Source: JAJDAT01 sp964344185 (GTDB taxonomy: Bacteria > Nitrospinota > Nitrospinia > Nitrospinales > JAJDAT01). From it: DNA of 64,000 nucleotides. Position 1 is the first letter of the stretch. The number at the start of each line of letters is the position of its first letter. The notes below the pieces were generated by a model. That model saw only the letters and a program-made list of their open reading frames with translations, searched no databases and was not told the origin of the DNA. The DNA is taken from contig CAYFMN010000023.1 in NCBI GenBank assembly GCA_964344185.1, positions 11,514-75,513 of the forward strand, read 5' to 3'. Shown here piece by piece: positions 18,337-27,364 of the stretch. The translations under genes were made by a program, and so were the position numbers.

Positions 18337-19167
18337 ATGGAATATTGGCAAATCATACTCTTGGGAATCATTCAAGGAATCACCGAATTCCTTCCAATTT
18401 CAAGCTCCGGCCATTTAATTTTAGCTCCCATTTTATTTAACTTCCCGGATCAGGGGCTGGCCCTGGACGCAATTCTCCATGTGGCCACTTTATTAGCCAT
18501 TATAATCTTTTTTAAAAAAGACCTGATAAATTTAAGTAAAGGTTTATTTCTCAAAAACGCAAGCCCAGATCATAAAAGAGTTTCTTGGGGGATTGTATTA
18601 GCATGTTTTCCAGCGGGACTAGCCGGTTTGTTTTTCGGAGATTATATAGAAAATAACCTAAGAGATCCCAATTTTGTAGCCGCTAACCTTTTCTTATGGT
18701 CGCTGATTTTTTTTGCGGCGGATCGTTTTGGTAAAAAAGCCGCTTCTCCCACTAAAGAACTCGAATCTCTAACGCTTAAACAGATTCTAATAGTAGGATT
18801 TGCGCAAATGCTGGCTCTACTACCGGGCACTTCACGATCAGGAGTGACTATAGCGGCGTGACTGTTTGGAAATATCTCAAAACTCACAGCCGCCCGTTTT
18901 TCTTTTCTGCTAGGGGCGCCGATTATATTAGCGGCGGGACTTTTAAAAGTCTGGCATTTAATATCCGGACCGGCAGCAACCATCCCCTACTCTATAGGTC
19001 AGCTAGCGATTGGATTTGTAACAGCATTTATAGTGGGATATTTATCAATTAAGTTGTTGTTAGGAATTTTAGAAAAAGCAGGTTTGATCCCGTTTATTAT
19101 CTACAGGATCGTNNNNNNNNNNTCCCTTGGAATCTTGGTGTATTTTAATATTTTTGGTGTATTTTAA
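18337..19167 (+). pseudogene. uppP: Undecaprenyl-diphosphatase UppP/BacA, interrupted by TGA
   Basis: The first 174 codons give a good UppP N-terminus, with 'GITEFLPISSSGHLIL' at about 14-29 and 'LLPGTSRSGVTIAA' just before an in-frame TGA at 18859-18861. The same frame then continues as 'LFGNISKLTAARFSFLLGAP' through the rest of the family domain to 'IPFIIYRIV' at the assembly gap, and ends at TAA 19165-19167 if the gap really has 10 bases. Aligned by eye to BacA, the TGA replaces a conserved glycine (GGA to TGA is one change). UppP recycles undecaprenyl diphosphate for wall synthesis. The break is either a real nonsense mutation, with another phosphatase in use, or a sequencing error close to a gap. 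Confidence 0.8.
19113..19122. other. Assembly gap (10 N)
   Basis: Ten N inside the 3' end of the uppP frame. The true gap length is unknown. Confidence 1.
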
Positions 19168-19174
19168 TATTTAA
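19137..19174 (+). repeat. 19-bp tandem duplication beside the gap
   Basis: GGTGTATTTTAATATTT occurs twice with a 19-base period directly after the N run. This may be a true slippage or an assembly artefact at the contig end. Confidence 0.7.
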
Positions 19175-19205
19175 AAACGATAAAAAATCGAATTTTTTTA
19201 AATAT

Positions 19206-19234
19206 TTGTAACCTGAGACACAAAAAATTATAAT
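19206..19234 (+). promoter_or_regulatory. Promoter of tRNA-Arg
   Basis: TTGTAA (19206-19211), a 17-base spacer, TATAAT (19229-19234). The tRNA begins 17 bases later. Confidence 0.65.
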
Positions 19235-19251
19235 TAATACTGACACAATAA

Positions 19252-19325
19252 GCCCCCGTAGCTCAGCAGGATAGAGCGCCGGATTCCTAATCCGTAGGTC
19301 GTGAGTTCGAATCTCGCCGGGGGCA
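19252..19325 (+). tRNA. tRNA-Arg(CCT)
   Basis: A 74-base cloverleaf. The acceptor GCCCCCG pairs with CGGGGGC and is followed by discriminator A. The D stem is GCTC/GAGC and the T arm GTGAG-TTCGAAT-CTCGC. The anticodon loop TTCCTAA gives anticodon CCT, which reads AGG. CCA is not encoded. One C-T mismatch closes the anticodon stem. Confidence 0.93.
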
Positions 19326-19360
19326 TTGCCTACAGCTAAAAGATTTTTGAGTGTCATTAA

Positions 19361-19673
19361 ATGGAAGACGCTGAAAAAACAGACCATCTTAAAAAATTTG
19401 AAATCTTGCAAGAATTACCGCATTTTTTCTTATCTCAATTAGCCAAAGACAGCCAAGAAAAGCGCTTAAAACCTGTTTAAAGAAGGCTCTCCTGGTCAAA
19501 CTATGTATTTCATCCTAGAAGGGGAACCAGGAGTTTATAAAAAAGACGAATACATTCTTTCACGCGGCTCTAATGAATTTTTTGGAGAAATGGCTTTAAT
19601 CGAGGCAAAACCGCTAGAAGCGCCATTACTTTCAAGAATCCATTTTACATACCATGTACGGGCTTGTCGCTGA
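19361..19673 (+). pseudogene. Decayed cyclic-nucleotide-binding (CRP/FNR-type) protein
   Basis: ATG at 19361 opens 'KKFEILQELPHFFLSQLA', the helix that starts cNMP-binding domains, and runs to a TAA after 'KRLKPV'. A shift of frame then gives 'FKEGSPGQTMYFILEGE', 'GVYKKDEYILSRGSNEFFGE' and 'MALIEAKP', the beta-barrel and phosphate-binding cassette of the family. The usual Arg of the cassette is not where expected and the C-terminus is lost; the second frame ends at TGA 19671-19673. The 3' end overlaps the stop of the convergent gene at 19645. It is a single-domain regulator remnant with a frameshift near 19480. Confidence 0.75.
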
Positions 19674-21690
19674 AGCTACACATAGGGGGTTTGGAGCTGA
19701 AATTGCCTATTGATGAATTATCAATATTGTGAACAGCATCAAATCTTGCCCAACTTGTTTTTGCTTTATTGGTTCCATCAACACACGGAAATTGTGTCGG
19801 GATAGTTTTTCCGTTTTTCACAATAGTTCTAGGAGTTCCACATACATTGCAACTACTATCCTTAACAACGTTAGGGTCTCGCCTACATGCATGAAATTGC
19901 TGGTATTCTGCTTCAGCATCTGTGTTTGAATTATGACCCCATAGTCCAGTAACAATCCTGCTCTGCCCCGTCAGGAAGATAGCCATATTGGAAAGCGCCT
20001 GTTGGCCTCTATTAGATCCCATACTGACACAATGCGTATAGGGATCTTTATATTCATCGTCTCCCCATTTAACTGACGCCCTATTTCCACCACGTACATA
20101 ATCGACATTATTCAAGCCGCCCGTTAAAGATTCTTCACGATTAAATTCCACTGTAGAACCGGTAATTTCAAATAAAGCGGCTCCCCTTTCAGGAAGAACA
20201 TAACTACAATTGCCGCAAACAGAATCACAATAACCATCTGTAATGTTTCGCAAACAGGAATCAACTTCGGATTTTCTGACTATTTTTTCATTATCAGGTT
20301 TCTCCCATTGTTTATAATCGAGCGGCCCAACTGAAATCACACCCATAACTGTAGCCGGAATTTCTGCCTGAGAATTATCGCCAAACTCTAAAGCGCTTAT
20401 AGTTTCGCCTTCCAAACTAGTAGCCAATGTTCTACCATGATTGCGAATCATGTTTTTGTGAATTAATTTATGAAAACACAAAGCGTCGGAGCTGATATCG
20501 GCAATTGCTCTACTTGCGGACTCATCGTCTGCGGGCCTGGTTACCGGCCTAATAAATGGATCTTCCTTAAGCCACGGCTTTTCTATTCCTGAATCTTCCC
20601 GGAAACGAGGATCATAATGATATTCATTGCCTAATATAGCAATTCCCTGATGTTCGCCAAAACGCCAAGTCCTAGGAACTTTATAATTGCTGGCAAGCAT
20701 TTTCCATTGCCAAAATTTTTTGACGCATTTCGGTGAACAGGCATCTAAAACATATTGTCCCGCTTTTTTAGTATCGCAACTTTCTGGTATTCTATCGATG
20801 GAAACATCGATATGGAATTCAGGAAGGTCAAATCTTTCCCCCTTATACACAGGCGAGAAAATTCTCATACTATAAAATTGTTCCAGCTGAGCCTCAAGAC
20901 GTCTAATGGTGCGATTTTTTTCTTCTTCAACTAGAAAAGATTCTTTTACTTCAAGAAGCGCTTGGGTTAATTGTTTGATTGCCTCATGGGCCTCAAAAAA
21001 TCTATTGACCCCGTCATTAATGTAATCAAAATCTGATTGTAAAATGAAGTCCTGACCAAAGGCATAATCGGATGAGGCTAGTAATGCCCAAATATGATAG
21101 GGATAAAAGTCGTTCGTACCAGAAAGGCCATGATACACTTCGTCCACAATAGTATGATCATATAGTTTCTTTAGCTCCTCCTGCGCTTTAATCGCAGGTT
21201 CGCGAAACATATATCGAAATGTATTGCCTGCATACTCACCCGAAACGGTTGGATCAGGCGGGGGTATAAAAGCGATGCGAAGTTGTTGGACGATTTCTTG
21301 AAATAACCCGACTTCCTGCGTTGCTTTATCCAGCTTTTTATTAAATATCCTGGCTGTTTCTTCTCCTATTTCATCCGCCGCTATTCCCTGTTGCAGGCGA
21401 GATGTTGCATTCCGATATTTTTCTTTAATTTCCTCCAATATCTCAACTGCTTTATCAAGTTCTTCCACTTTACGATCATGTGTTGCGTTATCCATTTTCT
21501 GTAAAAACTTAGGCGTTAACTCTTGGGCTTCGTTATACAACTTTCTGGCTTTCTCGTAGTTTGTTTCAGCCACTGCAATATTAGGCAATATCGTTAAAAC
21601 AACCATTACAATGTAAAAAAAAACTTTCCAACTTCCTTGCGAAACTATAAGCGACATAATATATGCCTTAATACTAGGTAGTGGGTTCAT
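19645..21690 (-). CDS. Secreted cysteine-rich protein of unknown function
   Basis: I do not recognise this 681-residue protein. A long n-region leads to a hydrophobic signal at about 22-40, ending '...NIAVAETN'. Residues about 45-140 and 225-275 are helical and charged, probably coiled coils ('ELDKAVEILEEIKEKY'; 'RTIRRLEAQLEQFYS'). The C-terminal half has many cysteines in pairs (CSPKC, CDSVCGNC, CNVCG), suggesting disulfides in the periplasm or outside the cell. It contains 'DALCFHKLIHKN' near 410, with Cys and His in a helix. The start ATG has GGAG eight bases upstream. It lies 61 bases downstream of the deaminase-like gene on the same strand, so the two may be co-transcribed. Confidence 0.7.
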   Translation of the reverse strand: MNPLPSIKAYIMSLIVSQGSWKVFFYIVMVVLTILPNIAVAETNYEKARKLYNEAQELTPKFLQKMDNATHDRKVEELDKAVEILEEIKEKYRNATSRLQQGIAADEIGEETARIFNKKLDKATQEVGLFQEIVQQLRIAFIPPPDPTVSGEYAGNTFRYMFREPAIKAQEELKKLYDHTIVDEVYHGLSGTNDFYPYHIWALLASSDYAFGQDFILQSDFDYINDGVNRFFEAHEAIKQLTQALLEVKESFLVEEEKNRTIRRLEAQLEQFYSMRIFSPVYKGERFDLPEFHIDVSIDRIPESCDTKKAGQYVLDACSPKCVKKFWQWKMLASNYKVPRTWRFGEHQGIAILGNEYHYDPRFREDSGIEKPWLKEDPFIRPVTRPADDESASRAIADISSDALCFHKLIHKNMIRNHGRTLATSLEGETISALEFGDNSQAEIPATVMGVISVGPLDYKQWEKPDNEKIVRKSEVDSCLRNITDGYCDSVCGNCSYVLPERGAALFEITGSTVEFNREESLTGGLNNVDYVRGGNRASVKWGDDEYKDPYTHCVSMGSNRGQQALSNMAIFLTGQSRIVTGLWGHNSNTDAEAEYQQFHACRRDPNVVKDSSCNVCGTPRTIVKNGKTIPTQFPCVDGTNKAKTSWARFDAVHNIDNSSIGNFSSKPPMCSFSDKPVHGM

Positions 21691-21751
21691 AAAATTGACT
21701 CCAAATAACCTAAAAATTAATAAGTTTCCTTATTCTGATTTACGGAATAGA

Positions 21752-22189
21752 TCATAAATATCTTCCATTTTGTATCCTTCCCCATACTTGGTTATTACCA
21801 TAGGTAATATCCAATACTATGTTTGGAAAGTTCCAACTAAATTCAATAAATATATTTTGACAGCTTATACAAGGCGGGAGTTCTGTATAAAGGTAAAGCG
21901 TCCCTATAATATTGGTTTGCCCAGAAAATTTGTTTGCAAAACTTTCTAAAAGTTTAGCTTCTGCATCGTTTGTTCGATCTTGACCGGAAACGTAACGTCT
22001 AAACACCCTATATGAAGGGCTAACTCCTTGCTGACCTTGCCCGCTAATTCCAAATTTATTCCACAAAGTTTGATTGCTCTGATTTATAAAAAGACCAATT
22101 CCTATATTTCTAGCTCCCCCTAAAGGGTGTGATGTCGGCTTTATATTATATCTAATTTGACTTGCTGTAGCGTTATCTGGATTGTACAT
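21752..22189 (-). CDS. Deaminase-superfamily protein, toxin-deaminase-like
   Basis: A 145-residue protein with the zinc-site signature of the nucleotide/nucleic-acid deaminase fold: Asp75-Ala76-Glu77 ('TNDAEAKLLES') in place of His-Ala-Glu, then Pro105-Pro106-Cys107-Ile-Ser-Cys110 ('LYTELPPCISCQNIFIEF'). The D-x-E plus PPCxxC pattern and the following 'FPNIVLDITYG' strand resemble the BURPS668_1122-type toxin deaminases that usually form the C-terminal tip of polymorphic toxins. Here it is a free-standing cytosolic domain with no leader, trafficking module or obvious immunity gene. The ATG has AGAGG 12 bases upstream; an in-frame stop just before it excludes a longer protein. The Asp in place of His makes the metal site atypical, so the substrate is unknown. 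Confidence 0.6.
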   Translation of the reverse strand: MYNPDNATASQIRYNIKPTSHPLGGARNIGIGLFINQSNQTLWNKFGISGQGQQGVSPSYRVFRRYVSGQDRTNDAEAKLLESFANKFSGQTNIIGTLYLYTELPPCISCQNIFIEFSWNFPNIVLDITYGNNQVWGRIQNGRYL

Positions 22190-22259
22190 AATTAAAATTG
22201 ACCTCTAAGGATTTTCAATTTTGACCTTCAATCAAATAAAACAGCCAGTTACTTAATTA

Positions 22260-22268
22260 TGATATAAT
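22260..22268 (+). promoter_or_regulatory. Extended -10 element
   Basis: TGATATAAT (TGn + TATAAT) lies 22 bases before the metalloprotease start. No good -35 is visible, as is usual for extended -10 promoters. The predicted leader is very short. Confidence 0.45.
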
Positions 22269-22290
22269 CCAGTAATTTTTCATATACCAA

Positions 22291-25035
22291 ATGCCCATGA
22301 AAACACTTTTCAAAAACCAATTAAGCTTCTTCTTGGCTATAATTATAACAATCGGTGGCGGTTGTAGTACCGCGCCCACCCCTGGCGTCAATAATAGCAT
22401 TCCACCTAGGTTTGAAACGCCTCAGCCAAAAGCGCGGATTCTTCTTAAACCAAAACCCAAATTTCTACCGGAAGGGGCGCGGGCTAGTTTCCCCGCTTAC
22501 GATGGCGACCATTTTTTCATTACCCTTCCCGTTCGCGAACAAAACTTTGTTTCCTCCAAACAGGTTCTTCGCCAAGTCGTTCTGCCTATCTTAAAAGCAA
22601 TAGGGTTTGAACGAGGTAGAGAGGCGCTATCTATTCCGCCCGCTAAAGGAATCAAAGCTCAAACCGCAAACTTCAAAAAACTGGCGCAAGACGTTGCTTT
22701 GGAATATAAAAACTATCCCCAACTCTATCGGCCCAAAACACAAAAAATACTCGATGCCTATCTGGGAAAAAGCAATCCGGAATGGGAAATCGATCATGTT
22801 TTAGAAATCGGCGAAGGAATGAATTTTAATCAGTTCATCGCGGGTATCGAGCGACAAGAGATTCAATTCCCTTTTCAACAAGTTTTGGGAGATGTTCCTA
22901 TTGAACACACGATGGTCCTTGCTTCCCGTTGGGAAGGCCAAAGCGTCACCACCGTGCGAGGTGTGGTTTTCAACAATTACATTATTACGAATCAAGTTAA
23001 ATTAAACACGCAAAAACCCGCCATAGATGCGGCAATTAAATCTCTTTCAACGGTAAAAGGAGTCAATCAGGTTGTTTCTAAAACTCCTGAAGACGGGCCG
23101 CATTTGGTTCTACTGCCTTATGGTAGCGATCCCACTGGACGCACAATTCTTCGATACAGTTATCGAATGATCCTGCGAACGGTTTTTCAAAAAGAAGACG
23201 GTCCTTTCATGATATGGCTGGACGCAGAAACCGGCAAAATACTCAAACTGAACCCGCTATTTAATAACGTCCAAGCTGTAGGTCTGTCATATCGACGCGA
23301 CCCCGCGGGCGGCGAATTTCAAAATACGTTTGATGTCGATCCCGCTACTGGAGGCCAATACATTCTTAAATCGCAAGGCTTGTCTAACCCTGTCGACTAT
23401 CAAGGCGACGGCGACCTCACAAACGATCTTAGCGTCTCCGATAACGCTAATGGAAGCAGTTCCACTCTGGCAAATTTCAATCAAGCGCCAATCAACGATC
23501 CAAACGAAGCGCTTTGCGGAACTGGAAGCAATAAAGGATTTCAACAGGTCAATTTTCTTTCGTCATTAAACTTTTATGTAAAACATATGATTAACCTGGG
23601 TATCTACACCCCATTCCCAAAATTGGGAGGAACTTCTTCAGACTCGCCCGATCCCTGGAATCCGCAAATCGAAGTGGCGGGATACTGCAACGCGCATTCT
23701 TCAATGAGATTTGGAGCGTGCGAATCTTATTTCAACCCTGCGTGTCCTGATTATTCTGTAGGAGGTAATAACGGTCAAAACTATATGAACTTTGTTCACG
23801 ACAAAACCGTTATCGCTCACGAATTAGGACACACTATACAACCTCGGTTATCCTATGCGCGACCATCCGATTGGTGCGGGTCGGGTACCTGCAGCGTACC
23901 CGTTGGATGGATCGGTTTTCACGACTTGGCCGACGCCTGGGCCGCTCATTTGGAGTCCACTAACTGCACGGGAGGATGGGTCGGAAAAAATCAATTGGGC
24001 GTAGACGCAAGCCTGAACTGCGCCAACCATTTCGAAGGAAGCATACCTCGACTCCATGAAGTTTCGGTCCCGTTAGACCCTTCCCAACCCGGCGATCACT
24101 TTCCCGAAAAACCTGTCTATAGCCTTTTTGGAGGAGGCGATTACGCAAACGGTCAAATACCAGCGGCGGCGCTTTGGGAAATACGTTCAGGGATGCGAAG
24201 TAAATGCCGCTCGTCCGGCGTTATGCAATATGCTGTTCGCCTTGTTCGCGCCTTAAAAAATGCAGGCTTTGTTGGTTCCGTCAATCCAACAAACCATATC
24301 GGACTCTTTAAACAACTCTATGACTTGGAATTGGAAATGGTCGACCAATGGGCCATATCCGGTTCTCCCGCAGGACCGCCAGCGTTTAATCATAACGGCC
24401 CGCACACCACAAACAAAGTCACCGCCGGATTCGCTCGAACAGGCTTGTTCCTTATTCCTTATCAATGTCTGGATGGCGATTCTACGACAGGCGAACCTGG
24501 TTTTTGTCCAATTTCTGCAGGCGGCGGGAATGGCGGCGACGCCGTTATCGATATAGACGATAACGATACGGCAGACGATCTAACCATCGGCGGCGTTACG
24601 CATCCGGAAACCGATTTTTTGGAACTCGGCGGCGATGCTCCAACTTTCAATATATGGACCGGACCGCGTTACACATTTGATAGTAGCGGCGACCCAGTTT
24701 TTAGTAATCCCGCCCCCTGCAACTCTCGGTTTCGCGTCGAGGTTTCCACCGATGAAACTTTCACAGGAGGAACGGTTATCACAAGTCCCTGGATCAACGT
24801 CGATACCGATTCCACCACTCCCGGAAGCCCCGAATGTTACGGCACATGGACTCCCAACGCTTCGACATGGACTACTTTGCAAGCGGGAGGTCCTCTTTCT
24901 TTGCTTTATTACCGCGTGAGAACCCAAGACGATTCGGGAGGTAATGAACGGCTTTCCACCATGCCAGGAAACAACCTTTGGACGGTATCGCCATCTTATG
25001 CAGTACTAACGTCAGACGGCCAATCCGACTACTAA
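22291..25035 (+). CDS. Lipoprotein zinc metalloprotease, M36/fungalysin-like
   Basis: A 914-residue protein with a lipoprotein signal ('IGGGCS' lipobox, Cys at about 28). The propeptide-like N-terminal part (about 60-330) includes PepSY/FTP-like segments ('FMIWLDAETGKILKLNP'). The catalytic motif is His510-Glu511-Leu-Gly-His514 in 'VIAHELGHTIQPR'. 'HDLADAWAAHLE' about 40 residues later probably supplies the third ligand, but the usual glutamate pattern of M36 is not clear. The C-terminal 250 residues look like a beta-sandwich, with several Cys. It is probably anchored in the outer membrane and acts on extracellular protein. Two start codons compete (22291, 22297) and neither has a good ribosome site. 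Confidence 0.75.
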   Translation: MPMKTLFKNQLSFFLAIIITIGGGCSTAPTPGVNNSIPPRFETPQPKARILLKPKPKFLPEGARASFPAYDGDHFFITLPVREQNFVSSKQVLRQVVLPILKAIGFERGREALSIPPAKGIKAQTANFKKLAQDVALEYKNYPQLYRPKTQKILDAYLGKSNPEWEIDHVLEIGEGMNFNQFIAGIERQEIQFPFQQVLGDVPIEHTMVLASRWEGQSVTTVRGVVFNNYIITNQVKLNTQKPAIDAAIKSLSTVKGVNQVVSKTPEDGPHLVLLPYGSDPTGRTILRYSYRMILRTVFQKEDGPFMIWLDAETGKILKLNPLFNNVQAVGLSYRRDPAGGEFQNTFDVDPATGGQYILKSQGLSNPVDYQGDGDLTNDLSVSDNANGSSSTLANFNQAPINDPNEALCGTGSNKGFQQVNFLSSLNFYVKHMINLGIYTPFPKLGGTSSDSPDPWNPQIEVAGYCNAHSSMRFGACESYFNPACPDYSVGGNNGQNYMNFVHDKTVIAHELGHTIQPRLSYARPSDWCGSGTCSVPVGWIGFHDLADAWAAHLESTNCTGGWVGKNQLGVDASLNCANHFEGSIPRLHEVSVPLDPSQPGDHFPEKPVYSLFGGGDYANGQIPAAALWEIRSGMRSKCRSSGVMQYAVRLVRALKNAGFVGSVNPTNHIGLFKQLYDLELEMVDQWAISGSPAGPPAFNHNGPHTTNKVTAGFARTGLFLIPYQCLDGDSTTGEPGFCPISAGGGNGGDAVIDIDDNDTADDLTIGGVTHPETDFLELGGDAPTFNIWTGPRYTFDSSGDPVFSNPAPCNSRFRVEVSTDETFTGGTVITSPWINVDTDSTTPGSPECYGTWTPNASTWTTLQAGGPLSLLYYRVRTQDDSGGNERLSTMPGNNLWTVSPSYAVLTSDGQSDY

Positions 25036-25065
25036 AGTTTTTTATAAAATTAATAGTGTTGTCTA

Positions 25066-25608
25066 TTATCCAAAAATATTGGTGGGTTTACCGTCGATAC
25101 TGGTTACGTTTTTTCTTTCCCAATAGTTTTTTATTTCATCCTGGGTTTTACTACCCGCCCACTCAATCAAATCTTCTCGATTCCCTTTATGTTCAAATAA
25201 GGGAACGCCAAAACCGCATGACCCTGCAACACGGTCTATGTCTAATACGAAAAATTGCCTTTTACCTGGCAAATTTGAAAAAAGAGAAGCGGTTTCTTCC
25301 CACTCGTTATCTCTTTGATGAATTACTGTCGCCTTTCCATATAACCTTAAAATTAATGGATTTCCTTCAAACGCGCAAAACATAATCGTCATTCGTTGGT
25401 TCTCTATAACATGAGCTGCCGTCTCATTGCCGCTGCCGGTTAGATTTAGCCAGACAACTTTTTTTTCATTTACGACTCGCAGCGAATCCATTCCTTTTGG
25501 AGAAATATTCACTCGACCCTCGGCGCCAGCCGTTCCGACAAAAAACATTTTTTGTCTTTTAATAAAATCAATCAGATTGTTGTCTAATTGCTCGTGAGCT
25601 TGTCCCAT
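25066..25608 (-). CDS. Pyridoxamine 5'-phosphate oxidase-family flavoprotein
   Basis: A 180-residue split-barrel protein. The N-terminal 'FIKRQKMFFVGTAGAEGRVNISPKG' (about 15-39), 'VVWLNLTGSGNETAAHVIEN' (about 51-70) and 'RMTIMFCAFEGNPLILRLYGKA' (about 72-93) are typical of FMN- or F420-type PPOX proteins of the YdaG/general-stress group. The substrate is unknown and true PdxH activity is unlikely. The gene is convergent with the metalloprotease and ends 30 bases from it. Confidence 0.85.
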   Translation of the reverse strand: MGQAHEQLDNNLIDFIKRQKMFFVGTAGAEGRVNISPKGMDSLRVVNEKKVVWLNLTGSGNETAAHVIENQRMTIMFCAFEGNPLILRLYGKATVIHQRDNEWEETASLFSNLPGKRQFFVLDIDRVAGSCGFGVPLFEHKGNREDLIEWAGSKTQDEIKNYWERKNVTSIDGKPTNIFG

Positions 25609-25828
25609 TGAAATTCCCAGGTAGCAAAGGTTAATTTATGAAGGGAAAAAGAAAACTGTTTTTAGTATCCAATAAAGAATATTCAAATTCAATACTACTT
25701 AAATGCCTCGATAAAATTTGCCTTATACAAAGTCTTGGTTTGTGTTAAAATTCAACCTTTTGGAAGTTCCTTCCTAAATCTGCAAAAATCCGAAGCGTTT
25801 CTCATACCGCTGCTGAATAGGTCTCTAT

Positions 25829-27364
25829 ATGGGCGAAAAACAATTAGTTCCTGAAATGGACTTTCAGGTTCTTACCCAACTACAAAAAACCGAAGGGTTA
25901 ATTTCTATTCCCGATTTGGCGGAAAAAGCCAATATCGACCAAAGTAAAGCCTCCGCTGTTTGCTTATTTCGAGCCGATTTAGGCGAAATTGAAATACAAG
26001 AAACCAGCGAATCAGAATGGAAATTAGGAAAAAAGGCTAAAACGCTCCCTGGGAAGTCTCTTCCGGAAAGGGACATCATAGAAGCCCTCAATAAAATTGG
26101 AGGCAACGCGGAAATTCCTCAGGTTGCCGAAACCACCGGACTCGAAAACAAAATTATTGGCCAATCGCTTCGTTGGCTGGAACAAAAGAAGTGGGCTCAA
26201 AAAGACGGCAAATCCCTCAAGCTATTACCAGACGGGCAAAACGCTTTATCTAATGATTACGACGACGAAAAACTTATCAAACATTTGATTGAACATGGCA
26301 ACGCCACCAGTTCAGATTTAGAAGCTCAGGGAATTAATATAAAAACCGCTTGCGAGTTATTAGACGGTCGTAATTTCATTGAAGAAAAATCCAGAAAAAC
26401 CCGAATGGTTTGCCTTACCTCCAAAGGCCGTGCAATGGTAGACCAAGGATTAGAGGTGCGGCAAGAAATTAATCAATTAACAACGGAAATGTTACGGTCT
26501 GGCGAATGGCGCAACGCCACTTTTCGCCCTTACGACGTAACGGTCCCGGGAGATCCCGTTTTTCCAGGTAAAAACCATCCTCTCGTTTCAATTTTTGATC
26601 AAACTCGTCGCGTTTTTGTGGAACTTGGCTTTGAAGAAACAGAAAGCCCTTTTGTCGAATCCAGTTTTTGGGATTTCGACGCCCTGTTTCAACCTCAAGA
26701 CCATCCCGCACGCGATATGCAGGATACGTTTTATATCAAACGCCCTAACATATGCCAATTGCCATCAGACGACTTGGTCGGCAATATTGGTCGTGTTCAT
26801 GAAAATGGAGGAGATACCGGCTCCATAGGCTGGCGTTATATTTGGAACAAAGAACAAGCTCAAAAACCCGTATTAAGGACTCATACGACCGCCGCCAGCG
26901 TTAGAGCTTTAGCCGCAAACCCTAAACCGCCGCGCAAGGTATTTTGCATCGGTCCGGTTTTTAGAAGGGAAACGGTCGACTATAAACATTTACCTGTTTT
27001 TCACCAGGTAGAGGGAATCATCGTCGATGAAAAAGCCACCTTCGCCAATTTACTAGGCGTACTTTCGGTTTTTTATAAAAAGATGGGCTTTGACCGTTTT
27101 GATTTCCGGCCCGCGTTTTTCCCATACACAGAGCCAAGTACCGAAATATTTGTTTGGTCTGAAAAGAAAAAAGATTGGATTGAAATGGGCGGCGCCGGAA
27201 TATTCAGGCCCGAAGTAACCGAACCTCTTGGCTGTACCACACCTGTACTTGCCTGGGGATTGGGATTAGAACGATTAGCCATGTTTCGATATGAACTGGC
27301 TAACATAACTCATTTGTATCGAGCTAGGATTAACTGGCTGAAGGAGACTCCACTATGCCGGTAG
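25829..27364 (+). CDS. pheS: Phenylalanyl-tRNA synthetase alpha chain, archaeal/eukaryotic type
   Basis: The 511-residue protein is much longer than the usual bacterial PheS (about 330-350). It has an N-terminal region of winged-helix-like DNA/tRNA-binding repeats (about 1-210), as in archaeal and cytosolic eukaryotic enzymes. The class II catalytic core follows: 'HPLVSIFDQTRRVFVELGFEE' at about 251-271, motif 2 'VFCIGPVFRRETVDYKHLPVFHQVEG' at about 371-396, and motif 3 'GLGLERLAMFRY' near 480. It charges tRNA-Phe as an (alpha-beta)2 complex. pheT overlaps its end by 10 bases. I saw no T-box upstream. The archaeal type in a bacterium points to old horizontal transfer, as known in spirochaetes. 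Confidence 0.93.
   Translation: MGEKQLVPEMDFQVLTQLQKTEGLISIPDLAEKANIDQSKASAVCLFRADLGEIEIQETSESEWKLGKKAKTLPGKSLPERDIIEALNKIGGNAEIPQVAETTGLENKIIGQSLRWLEQKKWAQKDGKSLKLLPDGQNALSNDYDDEKLIKHLIEHGNATSSDLEAQGINIKTACELLDGRNFIEEKSRKTRMVCLTSKGRAMVDQGLEVRQEINQLTTEMLRSGEWRNATFRPYDVTVPGDPVFPGKNHPLVSIFDQTRRVFVELGFEETESPFVESSFWDFDALFQPQDHPARDMQDTFYIKRPNICQLPSDDLVGNIGRVHENGGDTGSIGWRYIWNKEQAQKPVLRTHTTAASVRALAANPKPPRKVFCIGPVFRRETVDYKHLPVFHQVEGIIVDEKATFANLLGVLSVFYKKMGFDRFDFRPAFFPYTEPSTEIFVWSEKKKDWIEMGGAGIFRPEVTEPLGCTTPVLAWGLGLERLAMFRYELANITHLYRARINWLKETPLCR

Noticed and set aside
18859..18861. TGA read as glycine or tryptophan (altered code) in uppP
   Set aside because: TGA acts as a normal stop elsewhere in the window, for example between the FGE gene and trxB, so a changed code is not supported.
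25609..25828. T-box or attenuator in front of pheST
   Set aside because: I could not find the conserved T-box stretch or a Phe-rich leader peptide. The region is plain AT-rich sequence.
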